A stretch of 48,351 bases of DNA from JBKEDC01 sp047975205. Lineage in GTDB: Bacteria; Bacteroidota; Bacteroidia; Bacteroidales; Prolixibacteraceae. The notes beneath the pieces are model-generated. The model was given only the letters and a program-made list of their open reading frames with translations, was not told where the DNA came from and did not search any database. This document shows, one piece after another, positions 7,507 through 16,100 of this stretch (the first letter of the stretch is position 1; the number at the start of each line of letters is the position of its first letter). The stretch lies in the NCBI GenBank assembly GCA_047975205.1, contig JBKEDC010000044.1:1-48351 (forward strand), given 5' to 3'. The position numbers and the translations under genes were made by a program.

Positions 7507-8306
7507 ACTGTCTTTAGCTTGCTTGAAAAATTATCCCATTCCAAACCTTCATAAATCACTTCTGTGTCTTTGGGAAGAAAACCATCTGCTATCAGCTCTT
7601 TAGTTGAATGATATATTTTGGGGGTCTGTTTCTGAAAATCAACAATTAGTAAGCAAGTTGCTTCATACTGAAAAAAGTTCTTTTCAGTAGTGCTTCTATT
7701 GGTAATAGCTTGAAAAGATTTAATGTATTTTTCGACCAATTTAGGGTTAATATTTTTAAAACTAATTTTATTCTCTCCAAATTTTTTGTCATCATATTCC
7801 GGAGCGGCAATCATATAAACTTCTCCCAACACAATTTCAGGGCATCTTTCATGCAGATTTTGAGCTTCCGAAAAAGTTCTTTCATAAAGTGTATCAAAGT
7901 TTTTCTGTATGCTACTTATTTGACTACGAACATTTATCGTCAGTGTTCTTTTAGTAAATTCTTCACCAAAAGAATCTTCAACCCCTTGCAATAAGCCAAC
8001 TTTCATAATCTCGGAGACTTGCTCTAAATTATTGGGGGCAACACAAACATCTTGATCTTTCTGTTTTAATGAGCCTGCAAGTTTTAGTTCTGGACTCCTT
8101 TGACTAATAGGCGGATGAATTAGATTTGGATTAATTCCATTTGCCACTAGTTGACTTTTAACCGCTTCATGGATATTTAATATTGGTCGCGATGACCGAA
8201 TCATTGCCGTTTTTGCCTTATTACCTCCTTCAATAATCGACTCCTCAATTAGAGTTTTGAAGTTATTAATTGCGTCTTGTAAAATCATTAAACTTATTAT
8301 CTTCAA
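7470..8306 (-). CDS. Probable type II restriction endonuclease
   Basis: This 278-residue protein is assigned by context: it is convergent with an N6-adenine methylase and lies directly behind a C-protein gene. I cannot name the enzyme family with certainty. A possible metal-binding cluster is PELKLAGSLKQKDQDVC (residues 72-88), where Glu73, Lys75, Asp84 and Asp86 could form a PD-(D/E)xK-like site. TINVRSQISSIQKNFDTLYE is probably another core segment. The start is either the ATG at 8306 or the one at 8288 (MILQDAINNF). Both overlap the C-protein gene, by 41 or 23 bp, suggesting translational coupling. The recognition sequence cannot be predicted. Confidence 0.75.
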   Translation of the reverse strand: MKIISLMILQDAINNFKTLIEESIIEGGNKAKTAMIRSSRPILNIHEAVKSQLVANGINPNLIHPPISQRSPELKLAGSLKQKDQDVCVAPNNLEQVSEIMKVGLLQGVEDSFGEEFTKRTLTINVRSQISSIQKNFDTLYERTFSEAQNLHERCPEIVLGEVYMIAAPEYDDKKFGENKISFKNINPKLVEKYIKSFQAITNRSTTEKNFFQYEATCLLIVDFQKQTPKIYHSTKELIADGFLPKDTEVIYEGLEWDNFSSKLKTVHETRFGKGILT

Positions 8307-8502
8307 AAAATTCTTTTAATGTTACATTTAGTGCTGTGGCAATTTTTTCAATATTAACAATAGAAATATTTCTTTGACCATTTTCTACGCTTGCAATGTA
8401 ACTTCTATCTATGTCTGACACATAAGCCAAATCTTTCTGAGACATCTCTTTGATTTCTCTTAATTCTTTTATGCGAGTTCCTATTTTTAATTTTATTTCC
8501 AC
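8266..8502 (-). CDS. Restriction-modification controller (C) protein, XRE-type HTH
   Basis: I start it at the GTG at 8502, giving 78 residues, the usual size of C proteins. A TTG at 8538 would add 12 residues that overlap the operator. The XRE helix-turn-helix spans about residues 12-60. The recognition region (DLAYVSDIDRSYIASVENGQRN) closely resembles that of the C.Esp1396I type as I remember it. C proteins dimerise on C-boxes in their own promoter and delay endonuclease expression after entry into a new host. The gene is upstream of the endonuclease, overlaps it, and has matching C-box-like DNA just before it. Confidence 0.87.
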   Translation of the reverse strand: MEIKLKIGTRIKELREIKEMSQKDLAYVSDIDRSYIASVENGQRNISIVNIEKIATALNVTLKEFFEDNKFNDFTRRN

Positions 8503-8507
8503 GAATG

Positions 8508-8551
8508 CAAATTTGAGAAAATGTAGACTATAAATCAAAGACTATGAGTAA
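8508..8551 (-). promoter_or_regulatory. C-protein promoter with twin C-box operator
   Basis: Reading the minus strand there are two boxes: TACTCATAGTC (distal, about 8540-8550) and GATTTATAGTC (proximal, 8526-8536). Both resemble the C-box consensus GACTTATAGTC. Between them sits TTTG (8536-8539), exactly 20 bp from CAAATTTG (8508-8515), which matches the Bacteroidetes -7 element TAnnTTTG at 7 of 8 positions. The GTG start at 8502 lies 5 bp past the -7 box, so the mRNA would be leaderless or nearly so. C protein bound here would cover the -33 box. Confidence 0.65.
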
Positions 8552-8766
8552 CACTTTGAAATAAAAAGCTGAAACATTTTAATTTCCTGTGGGGTAACAT
8601 CAAGACCAGGTAGTTTGTAGAGGAGCAGAAGTATCGATTGGGTAGTGCTAAAAGTCAGAATACAACATCTTATAAAAGTAATGATTATAACCAAGGGGAA
8701 ATTTACTGCAGTTTTCAACCCCACCACCCCACAAATTCAAATTTCAACATTACCCCAATATTAAAA

Positions 8767-8805
8767 ACACCCACTCCGACACTTTTTGGGTGTAGAAATG
8801 GGTGT
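8767..8805. repeat. ACACCCA/TGGGTGT repeats next to tRNA-Ser (possible integrase arm sites)
   Basis: TGGGTGT occurs at 8787-8793 and 8799-8805 (12-bp period), with the inverted copy ACACCCA at 8767-8773. The cluster is about 35 bp from the tRNA-Ser 3' end, where integrase arm-binding sites would be expected. The rest of 8552-8840 has no convincing gene. Confidence 0.45.
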
Positions 8806-8840
8806 AAGTCTTGTAAGTTGCTGAAATTCAGCCTTTATTG

Positions 8841-8925
8841 CGGAGAGAGAGGGATTCGAACCCCCGGTACGTTGCCGTACAATGGTTTTCAAGACCACCG
8901 CATTCGACCACTCTGCCATCTCTCC
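8841..8925 (-). tRNA. tRNA-Ser (UGA)
   Basis: The minus strand folds as a class II tRNA. The acceptor stem is GGAGAGA/TCTCTCC, the anticodon loop CTTGAAA gives UGA, a long variable arm (GTACGGCAACGTAC) is typical of serine, and the T-loop is TTCGAAT. CCA is not encoded. Its 3' end faces the mobile element, as expected for an insertion that leaves the tRNA intact. Confidence 0.95.
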
Positions 8926-8952
8926 ATCAACTTTATTTGCTGATTACGAGTG

Positions 8953-8983
8953 CAAATATAGCTACTTTTTCTTTGTCTGCAAG
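8953..8983 (-). promoter_or_regulatory. Promoter of tRNA-Ser
   Basis: Reading minus, TATATTTG (8953-8960) matches the Bacteroidetes -7 element exactly, with CTTG (8980-8983) 19 bp upstream as the -33 box. Confidence 0.65.
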
Positions 8984-9105
8984 CTTTTCTAAAAAAACAT
9001 TTAGAATTTTATTTTAACAAAGAGTTATTTAAACGACAATATGTAAGTATGAACTGTCCCAAAATGCTACAAACATATTGAAACAGTTCAATTTTTAGAT
9101 CATTC

Positions 9106-10437
9106 TTATAATAAATTACTGGCTAATTCTGCCAAAATACTCCTTTCCCCTTTGGCAAGATGAACATGAGCAAAAAGTTCTTGTGACTTCATGCGCTCTG
9201 TCATATAAGCTAATCCGTTTGACTTTTTATCTAGGTAAGGCGTATCAATCTGATCTAAATCGCCGGTAAACACCATTTTTGTTCCTTCACCAGAACGCGT
9301 AATAATCGTTTTTACCTCGTGAGGTGTTAAATTCTGAGCCTCATCAACAATAAAAAAAGTATTTGTCAAACTTCTTCCTCGTATATATGCCAAGGGGGTG
9401 ATTACTAACTTCTCTTCTTTAAGCAAGTCTTCAACCTTTTTCACCTCACTGCTCCTGGGATTGAAACTATTCTTGATGACTGTCAGGTTATCAAACAATG
9501 GTTGCATATAGGGGCCTATTTTATCTTTAGCATCGCCGGGTAAGAATCCTAAATCTTTGTTGCTTAATGCCACAATTGGTCGCGCAAGGAGAATCTGATC
9601 ATACTTGTCTAGCTGTGCCAATGCTGCTGCCAATGCCAATAAGGTTTTCCCCGTTCCTGCCTTTCCTGAAATGGAGGTCAACTGCACCTCAGGATCTAGC
9701 AAGGCATCGAGGCAGAAAGTTTGTTCCGCATTGCGAGGTTTAATCCCATACGCTGCATGCTTTTCCACCACAACTAGTTTTTTACTCGATGCAATATATC
9801 TGGTAAGTACACTCGATTGATTTCCCTTCAACATAAAATATTCATTGGGGAATGGCTTTTTAGTATCTTTTAAGCTAGCAAAGTCGAGTCCATGTTTCTG
9901 ATAGACCCCATCAATTAAGGTATCAGATAAATTGTCAATTTCGAAGACAGAACGTTCAAATATACGTTCGTCTTTCAGCTTATCATTCTTATAATCTTCT
10001 GACGGTATTCCCAAAGCTCGAGCTTTCATACGCAGATTAATATCTTTACTCACCATAATGACTACTTGGTCGGAAAACTCAGTTTTAAAGTAATGAGCAA
10101 CAGCCAATATGCGGTGATCCGGAATATCTTCTCCAAAGCTAAGTTTCATAGATTCTGGAAAGGGCTTCCCCACAGATACTTTTAATCTTCCCATATCTTT
10201 TCCGAGTTCAACTCCTGTTCCGAATAGATCACCTTCTGATAAAGTATCTAACATTCGAGTAAACTCTCGCGCTTGATAGTTTATCTGTTCATTTCCTTTC
10301 TTAAATTTGTCGAGTTCTTCTAAAACAGTAATCGGAATAACAACATCATTGTCTTGAAACTGATAAATACAGTTATGGTCGTGCAAAATCACATTAGTAT
10401 CTAGCACGAAAATCTTAGGTTGTTTCACAGTTTTCAT
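9106..10437 (-). CDS. PhoH-like ATPase with N-terminal PIN domain
   Basis: This 443-residue two-domain protein has a PIN nuclease fold (residues about 8-150) with acidic residues at Asp13 and Glu40 and another Asp near 132. A PhoH-type ATPase follows, with Walker A GKAGTGKT (258-265) and Walker B FFIVDEAQ (361-368). PIN-PhoH (PhoH2/YlaK-type) proteins are thought to act on RNA as helicase/RNase, but the cellular role in Bacteroidetes is not settled. It diverges from folC with about 75 bp between the starts. The ATG at 10437 is directly followed by the conserved MKTVKQPKIFVLDTN. Confidence 0.92.
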   Translation of the reverse strand: MKTVKQPKIFVLDTNVILHDHNCIYQFQDNDVVIPITVLEELDKFKKGNEQINYQAREFTRMLDTLSEGDLFGTGVELGKDMGRLKVSVGKPFPESMKLSFGEDIPDHRILAVAHYFKTEFSDQVVIMVSKDINLRMKARALGIPSEDYKNDKLKDERIFERSVFEIDNLSDTLIDGVYQKHGLDFASLKDTKKPFPNEYFMLKGNQSSVLTRYIASSKKLVVVEKHAAYGIKPRNAEQTFCLDALLDPEVQLTSISGKAGTGKTLLALAAALAQLDKYDQILLARPIVALSNKDLGFLPGDAKDKIGPYMQPLFDNLTVIKNSFNPRSSEVKKVEDLLKEEKLVITPLAYIRGRSLTNTFFIVDEAQNLTPHEVKTIITRSGEGTKMVFTGDLDQIDTPYLDKKSNGLAYMTERMKSQELFAHVHLAKGERSILAELASNLL

Positions 10438-10512
10438 AGGCTTTTGTGTATTTTGGTTTACTTGTTGAAATTAAAACTTTTTTTGCATTTAACCAATAGT
10501 AAAATATTTGAA

Positions 10513-11742
10513 ATGAACAATTATGATACTTGCCTAGCTTATTTATACAAGCAATTACCTATGTTTCAGCGCAAAGGAGCCGCCGCATATAAGGCTAACC
10601 TTGAGAATACCATAGCTCTTGATGAAATGTTTCAGCATCCACATCAATCTTTTAAAACTATTCATATTGGAGGAACGAATGGGAAGGGATCTACTTCGCA
10701 CATGCTAGCCTCGATATTGCAAGAGTCCGGATATAAGGTAGGACTATACACTTCACCTCATTTGATTGATTTTCGTGAACGTATTCGTATTAATGGTGAA
10801 ATGATAACTAGAAGTGCCGTCGTAAATTTTATAAATAGTTATATTGAACTTAATAAGAAGGTTAAAGTTGAGCCGTCGTTCTTCGAGCTTACGGTCATGA
10901 TGGCATTCCAATATTTCAAAGAGCAAAAGGTTGACGTGGCAATTGTAGAGGTAGGTTTAGGCGGTCGATTAGATTCTACTAATATTATTCAACCGGAGCT
11001 GGCTCTCATTACGAATATAAGTCTTGATCACACGAACTTACTTGGGAATAGTATAGAGTCCATCGCCCGAGAAAAAGCCGGAATTATAAAACCGGGAATA
11101 CCCATCGTAATATCAGAGAGCAACGAAGGGTATAACCATGTATTTGCAGATAAGGCTAAAGAATTGCAATCTCCTATTTACTTCGCAGATAGACTTCACC
11201 TCCCTTCCTACGAACTCGATTTGAAAGGAATATGCCAACAGAGAAATATACGGGGAGTTCTTCAATCAATTCATTTATTACAACATGATGGTTGGGAAGT
11301 GCAAGAGATACATATCAAACAAGGATTATCAAAGGTATGTCAAAACACCAAACTTCGTGGACGATGGGAAATAGTTCAGCAGCACCCGATGGTCATTTGC
11401 GATACCGGACACAATGAAGCCGGCATACACCAAATAGCAACACAAATAGCACAAACGCCTAAAAATAATTTATGGATAGTTATAGGAATGGTGACAGATA
11501 AAGATCAGAAGAAAGTGCTCAGTCTGTTACCTAAGAAAGCAAATTATATCTTTACACAACCCGGTATCGAGCGAGCCATATCTGCTTCTGACCTAGCAAA
11601 ATTAGCCTCAACAATTGGTTTGAAAGGTCGAGTAATTCCAATCGTAAAAGAAGCTGCTCAATATGCCATATCGAGAGCCAATATTGATGATTTGGTATTT
11701 ATTGGAGGCAGCACTTTCGTTGTTGCTGATTATTTCTCATAA
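10513..11742 (+). CDS. folC: Bifunctional folylpolyglutamate/dihydrofolate synthase
   Basis: A Mur-ligase family enzyme that adds glutamate to dihydropteroate or folates. I choose the ATG at 10513 (409 residues), where conserved sequence begins (MNNYDTCLAYLYKQLP). The frame runs open to 10420 but without homology. The P-loop GGTNGKGST lies at about 53-61. The central ATPase motif VGLGGRLDSTN and SLDHTNLLG with the metal-binding His are present, as is GHNEAG near the glutamate ligase domain. Length is normal. It appears monocistronic, followed by the tRNA-Val promoter. Confidence 0.93.
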   Translation: MNNYDTCLAYLYKQLPMFQRKGAAAYKANLENTIALDEMFQHPHQSFKTIHIGGTNGKGSTSHMLASILQESGYKVGLYTSPHLIDFRERIRINGEMITRSAVVNFINSYIELNKKVKVEPSFFELTVMMAFQYFKEQKVDVAIVEVGLGGRLDSTNIIQPELALITNISLDHTNLLGNSIESIAREKAGIIKPGIPIVISESNEGYNHVFADKAKELQSPIYFADRLHLPSYELDLKGICQQRNIRGVLQSIHLLQHDGWEVQEIHIKQGLSKVCQNTKLRGRWEIVQQHPMVICDTGHNEAGIHQIATQIAQTPKNNLWIVIGMVTDKDQKKVLSLLPKKANYIFTQPGIERAISASDLAKLASTIGLKGRVIPIVKEAAQYAISRANIDDLVFIGGSTFVVADYFS

Positions 11743-11757
11743 AAACACTTTAATATT

Positions 11758-11787
11758 TTTGATTTCTAAAAAATACATCTATATTTG
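11758..11787 (+). promoter_or_regulatory. Promoter of tRNA-Val
   Basis: TTTG (11758-11761) and TATATTTG (11780-11787) are spaced 18 bp and fit the Bacteroidetes -33/-7 consensus. The mature tRNA starts 46 bp downstream. Confidence 0.65.
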
Positions 11788-11832
11788 CACCGCAGTTGAG
11801 AACAACGATTATAAGTTCTCAATGTAAGTATC

Positions 11833-11907
11833 GGGCGGTTAGCTCAGTTGGTTCAGAGCATCTGGTTTACACCCAGAGGGTCGGGGGTTCGAATCCCTCA
11901 CCGCCCA
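11833..11907 (+). tRNA. tRNA-Val (UAC)
   Basis: The acceptor stem GGGCGGT pairs with ACCGCCC. The anticodon loop TTTACAC gives UAC. The D-loop (AGCTCAGTTGGT) and T-loop (TTCGAAT) are standard. CCA is not encoded. Confidence 0.95.
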
Positions 11908-11910
11908 CAG

Positions 11911-11946
11911 AAAAGAGGAATATCATTGTGATATTCCTCTTTTTTA
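11911..11946 (+). terminator. Intrinsic terminator of tRNA-Val
   Basis: A near-perfect 15-bp stem (AAAAGAGGAATATCA / TGATATTCCTCTTTT) with a TTG loop is followed by more T residues. It starts 3 bp after the tRNA. Confidence 0.9.
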
Positions 11947-12023
11947 TTTTTCGTTAAACCCCAAAAAAAGATGGAACTGATCCGAACTGATTCCCTTTAA
12001 CATCAGTAAAGCTAACATTAGGA

Positions 12024-12054
12024 ATAAAAAAAGGAGAATCATTTGATTCTCCTT
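12024..12054 (-). terminator. Intrinsic terminator of tRNA-fMet
   Basis: AAGGAGAATC (12031-12040) and GATTCTCCTT (12045-12054) form a 10-bp stem. On the minus strand it is followed by seven T residues (12024-12030). Confidence 0.9.
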
Positions 12055-12058
12055 GTAG

Positions 12059-12131
<73 letters not shown>

Positions 12132-12191
12132 ATGTATCTTCGATGTGTAAATCTTCGTTTCAACTATGAGCTTTATTACTCAATTGCGATG

Positions 12192-12222
12192 CAAAGATAC
12201 ACTATATTTTATTATCTCCAAA
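12192..12222 (-). promoter_or_regulatory. Promoter of tRNA-fMet
   Basis: Reading minus, TTTG (12219-12222) and TATCTTTG (12192-12199) are spaced exactly 19 bp, an exact match to both Bacteroidetes elements. Confidence 0.75.
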
Positions 12223-12334
12223 TATTTCCTCTATTTTTCTTCAAAAAAAATAATTTAGCCATGCATATCTTCATTAATTATGGATTAGTCTAACAGTTTG
12301 AACGCGCTTACTTTTTTACGGATAACACCACAAA

Positions 12335-12379
12335 ACAATAGTTATAGCAATCCTCATCAAGAATTGCTATAACTATTGT
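12335..12379. repeat. 17-bp perfect inverted repeat in intergenic DNA
   Basis: ACAATAGTTATAGCAAT (12335-12351) and ATTGCTATAACTATTGT (12363-12379) are exact reverse complements around an 11-nt loop. There is no T-run on either side, so a plain terminator is unlikely. The remaining intergenic DNA (12223-12684) is AT-rich and shows no other gene. Confidence 0.8.
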
Positions 12380-12684
12380 AGGTTCAGTCCATTCTTGTTT
12401 GAGAATTGATCTTAAAATCATTTGGGGTATCTATACTAGGGTGAGAAAAGCATGATAAAATGCACTTGATTATACATTATTATTTGAAAATCAGCAACAT
12501 ATATACTTCTACCTCATAAGCAGATGTATAAATGCCGAAGATTATCTTCCCCGAAAACGATTGAAAAAAATTATTTTGCATAAAAATTTGCGAATCAGAT
12601 CTTCTAAACACATCGAATATTTTAACATGCATTCATCATACTGCTATAAATATTATATCTTAGCCTTTGAAACAATTGCAGCAC

Positions 12685-13158
12685 ATGAAAATTAAACTGA
12701 TTGTTATTGGTAAAACCGACAAAAGCTATTTGCAGGAGGGTATCGAAATATTTACAAAACGCATTCCTCATTATATTGCTTTCGAATACCTTGTTATTCC
12801 CGATATTAAAAACACAAAGAAGTTGAGCCAAGAACAACAAAAGCAAAGAGAAGGCGAACTTATACTCAGTCAACTGAACTCTGGAGATGAGCTAATTCTT
12901 TCCGACGAAAAAGGGAAAGAATTTCGTTCGGTGGATTTTGCTAAATACTTAGAACACAAAATGATTAATTCTAATCGAACGCTTGTGTTTTGTATAGGCG
13001 GACCCTATGGATTTTCAGCCGATGTGTATGCTAAATCTGAGGGAAAAATCAGTTTATCGAAGATGACTTTTTCTCATCAAATGGTACGACTGATATTTTG
13101 CGAACAATTATATCGAGCATTAAGCATATTAAAAGGAGAACCCTATCATCATGAATAA
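12685..13158 (+). CDS. rlmH: 23S rRNA pseudouridine-1915 N3-methyltransferase RlmH
   Basis: A SPOUT-class methyltransferase that modifies helix 69 of 23S rRNA. I start at the ATG at 12685 (MKIKLIVIGKT), giving the normal 157 residues. The upstream TTG at 12667 would add six unlikely residues. The conserved knot motifs FCIGGPYGFS and the C-terminal SHQMVRLIFCEQLYRA are present. Its last 8 bp overlap the start of the histidine kinase gene, so the two are probably co-translated. Confidence 0.94.
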   Translation: MKIKLIVIGKTDKSYLQEGIEIFTKRIPHYIAFEYLVIPDIKNTKKLSQEQQKQREGELILSQLNSGDELILSDEKGKEFRSVDFAKYLEHKMINSNRTLVFCIGGPYGFSADVYAKSEGKISLSKMTFSHQMVRLIFCEQLYRALSILKGEPYHHE

Positions 13159-16100
13159 ACTTCGGCAAAGAAAAGTGAGCTATAGCTTTGGGCATAAATA
13201 TTTATTGGGATTATTTGCTCTTTTTTTCTTTGCACTTGCCTTCGGTGTGCAGTTTATTTTTACACAGCAGCATCAAGTTAAACATGTGGTTCATAGGGTT
13301 CAAACACATTTTAGCAGGCTAGAATATACCGGTAAAAATGAGTTTTCAAAGATTTGTAGGCAATTGTGCGAAATGGAAGATTTATCGGAATTTTCTATTG
13401 TTATAGATTCGATGAAAGACCAGCATCTACTGGGCGATGTTCTTCTCATGCAAGATGATTCTTTAGTATATTATTCTAATCATGCGCTTTGTTTTGATCA
13501 AGCTTATTCTTCGTTTGATACTATTTGCACATTACCTAATGGTGTTTATTGGCAGCAAAATCTGATACATCAAGATTTTCATCTGCGCTATTTAATTCCG
13601 CTCAAACATAGTTTTGCCATAAAAAATGCCTACTTAAACAATAGTTATCCGTCGGCGTTAAATATTCCCGATGGGTATGCCATTAACGAAAATAATGCCG
13701 GATTTCCTATTTATTTTTCTAGTGGAAAACAAGCTTTTAGCCTACAACAACAGAATTTACAAACACTACCATACAAAGGGCAATTACTTGTTAGTCTGAT
13801 TTTCACCATTGCCTTTATTCTATTAATAAATTTCATTGCTTCTTTTATTCGGAGATTATCAATCCCGGTTTTTTTAAAAATTTTTGGTGTATTGCTTCTC
13901 TTCTCGCTACTGTATTTTCTTCATCTGAAAACACACTTTCCGCATGTAATTTGGGAGATTAAGCTTGCACAGCCCACTGTTTTTGCAGACTCTTGTTTTT
14001 TCCCGTCGATCACTACTCTGTTTTTGTTTTGTGTATTGTGCCTTACATTCAGCTTGTTTATTTGTCGTTTAATTCGAAAAAACACATTAAGTAGATGGTT
14101 AGTTTTCGCATTATTGGCCATGCTCCTCGCTTCTTATATAGGTATGAGTTACCTGATAAAAGCTTTAGTTTTCAGTTCCAGTTTTTCCATGCAGCTGAAT
14201 CAGGTAAATCATTTAAGCATAGCCGGAATTATAGCTTATTTGTGCATAAGCATGCTTTTTTTGGCTTGCTTCATTCTACAACTCAAGATACTTGCCAATA
14301 GGCAGGTGGGGAAACAGAAAATATGGAAAATTTCAATCCTAAGCATTGGTTTTATGATAGTGCTCGGTTTTATGATATCGTGGAATGAAAATATTTACTT
14401 AATTGCCTTATTCGTTCTTAGCAATTTGCTTATTATATTGTTTTCAGAATCGGAAGTCAAGCGAGGTTCTATATTTTATTTGATTTCATTTACGGCGCTC
14501 TATGCCTTGTTCACACTAGTTGTTCTGCAAAATTACCAAGAAAAGCAGGTTCAACAATTGCGTGATTTATATGCCTATAATAAATATGAAGGACATGATG
14601 CAGAAACCGAGCTTGTATTTAAGGATATTGAAGCAGGCATAAAAAATGACAGTATAATTCCCGATAAAATGCTCTCGGGGGATTTCAAGTTTATTGAGGA
14701 TTATGTGGAACATGAGTATTTAGATAACATCGGCAGTAAATATCACATATGGCTTTCTATTTGTTCGCCTACCGATAAACTTCTGATTGAGCCGGAGGAT
14801 ACATATACTCCATGCTATGCTTTTTTCGATAAGATGTTGCAATCAGCCGGCACTTTAATTCCGAAATCAAATTTTTATTACGTTGATACGCCCAATGGTT
14901 TGCTTTCTTATTTCGGAAAGTTTACTTTTCACCCTTCCCCTGATAAAGAATACACGCTTTTCTTGCAGCTTGAAGCAAAAATGAAAGAGGAGGGGCTCGG
15001 CTTTCCCGAATTATTAACCGATGAGTCTCAACTAGAGCCGAAAAAATATAATTCATTTTCTTTTGCCAAATATCATAACAACCAATTAATCTCGGTGGGG
15101 GGTGATTATGCATACAGCTTTGATATTGGCTCTGAAGTTCAAAATCTAAGCTCAGGAATTACCCACTTAAAGAAAAATAAATACCTTCATTCGATTTATA
15201 AGAATAGTAGAGGTGACATCATCGTTGTAAGTTCGCCAAATCGCAAAATTTGGCAAAATATCTTTTCATTTCCTTACATCTTCCTGCTTTATTTACTCAT
15301 TGCGTTAGGTGTGGTTTTTTTCGGCAGCATTAAAGATAGACGAGAATTGTTTAACTATGATTTAAGCACTCGTATTCAGTTGGCCATTATCGGCATGCTG
15401 TTTTTGTCGCTCATTTTAGTTAGTACTGCAACCGTTTGGTATAATTTGCGACAATACCAAAAAGGTCATCGTAATGATTTAAATGAGAAAATGAATGCTA
15501 TTAGTCAGGAGTTGAATTATCAGCTTAGTGATGTGCAAGATATTCATGCTATTCAGGAAAATACCATATGGGAGAATCTGGGGAATTGGTCGAATGTATT
15601 CCAAACAGATATTAATATCTATGAAACAGACGGGAGCCTTTTGGCTAGTTCTCGTCCGGCTCTTTTTAATCTAGGCTTAAGTTCTCGGCAAATGAATAGC
15701 CGAGCTTTACATCGTTTTAACAGGTATAAGAATCTAGATTTAATACAGCCTGAGAATATTGGAAAACTTCAATTTCTGTCGGCATATCAGGCTGTTATGA
15801 ATGAACGTGGAGAAACGGTCTGTTATATTAATCTGCCTTATTTTATGCGTAGCGACAGTCTGCGGCAAGATATGCTCAACTTTATTGTGGCATTTATTAA
15901 CCTGAGTGTTTTCTTGCTTTTCATAAGTATTATGGCAGCTTTGGCTCTTTCTAATCGCATAACAAAACCACTCAGTCATATTAAAGAAAGTTTGCGAGAT
16001 ATGAGTATCAGCAAGCAAAATAAGCCCATTAGTTATAATGGAAATGATGAAATTGGAGAGTTGGTGCAGGAATACAACAACAAGTTAACGGAACTGGAAG

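Larger units (their letters stand above)
1..8840. mobile_element. Integrative and mobilizable element (NBU-like), right part, with restriction-modification cargo
   Basis: The modules run integrase, membrane protein, DUF3853-type protein, RepA-like ATPase, primase, MobC, relaxase, then cargo, which is the usual plan of Bacteroidales mobilizable elements such as NBU1 and NBU2. No conjugation (tra) genes are seen, so transfer would need a helper element. The left end and integrase N-terminus lie outside the window. I place the right end at the 3' terminus of tRNA-Ser (8841), because tyrosine-recombinase elements commonly insert at tRNA 3' ends and NBU2 is known to use Ser-tRNA genes. The flanking direct repeat could not be seen, so the exact boundary is inferred. 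Confidence 0.75.

Noticed and set aside
8638..8943. Plus-strand ORF of about 100 codons with GERGIRTPGTLPYN-like sequence
   Set aside because: It is the antisense of tRNA-Ser plus flanking DNA, a well-known false protein in annotations.
10420..10512. N-terminal extension of folC
   Set aside because: It contains a non-conserved hydrophobic run, lies in the divergent promoter region and overlaps phoH.
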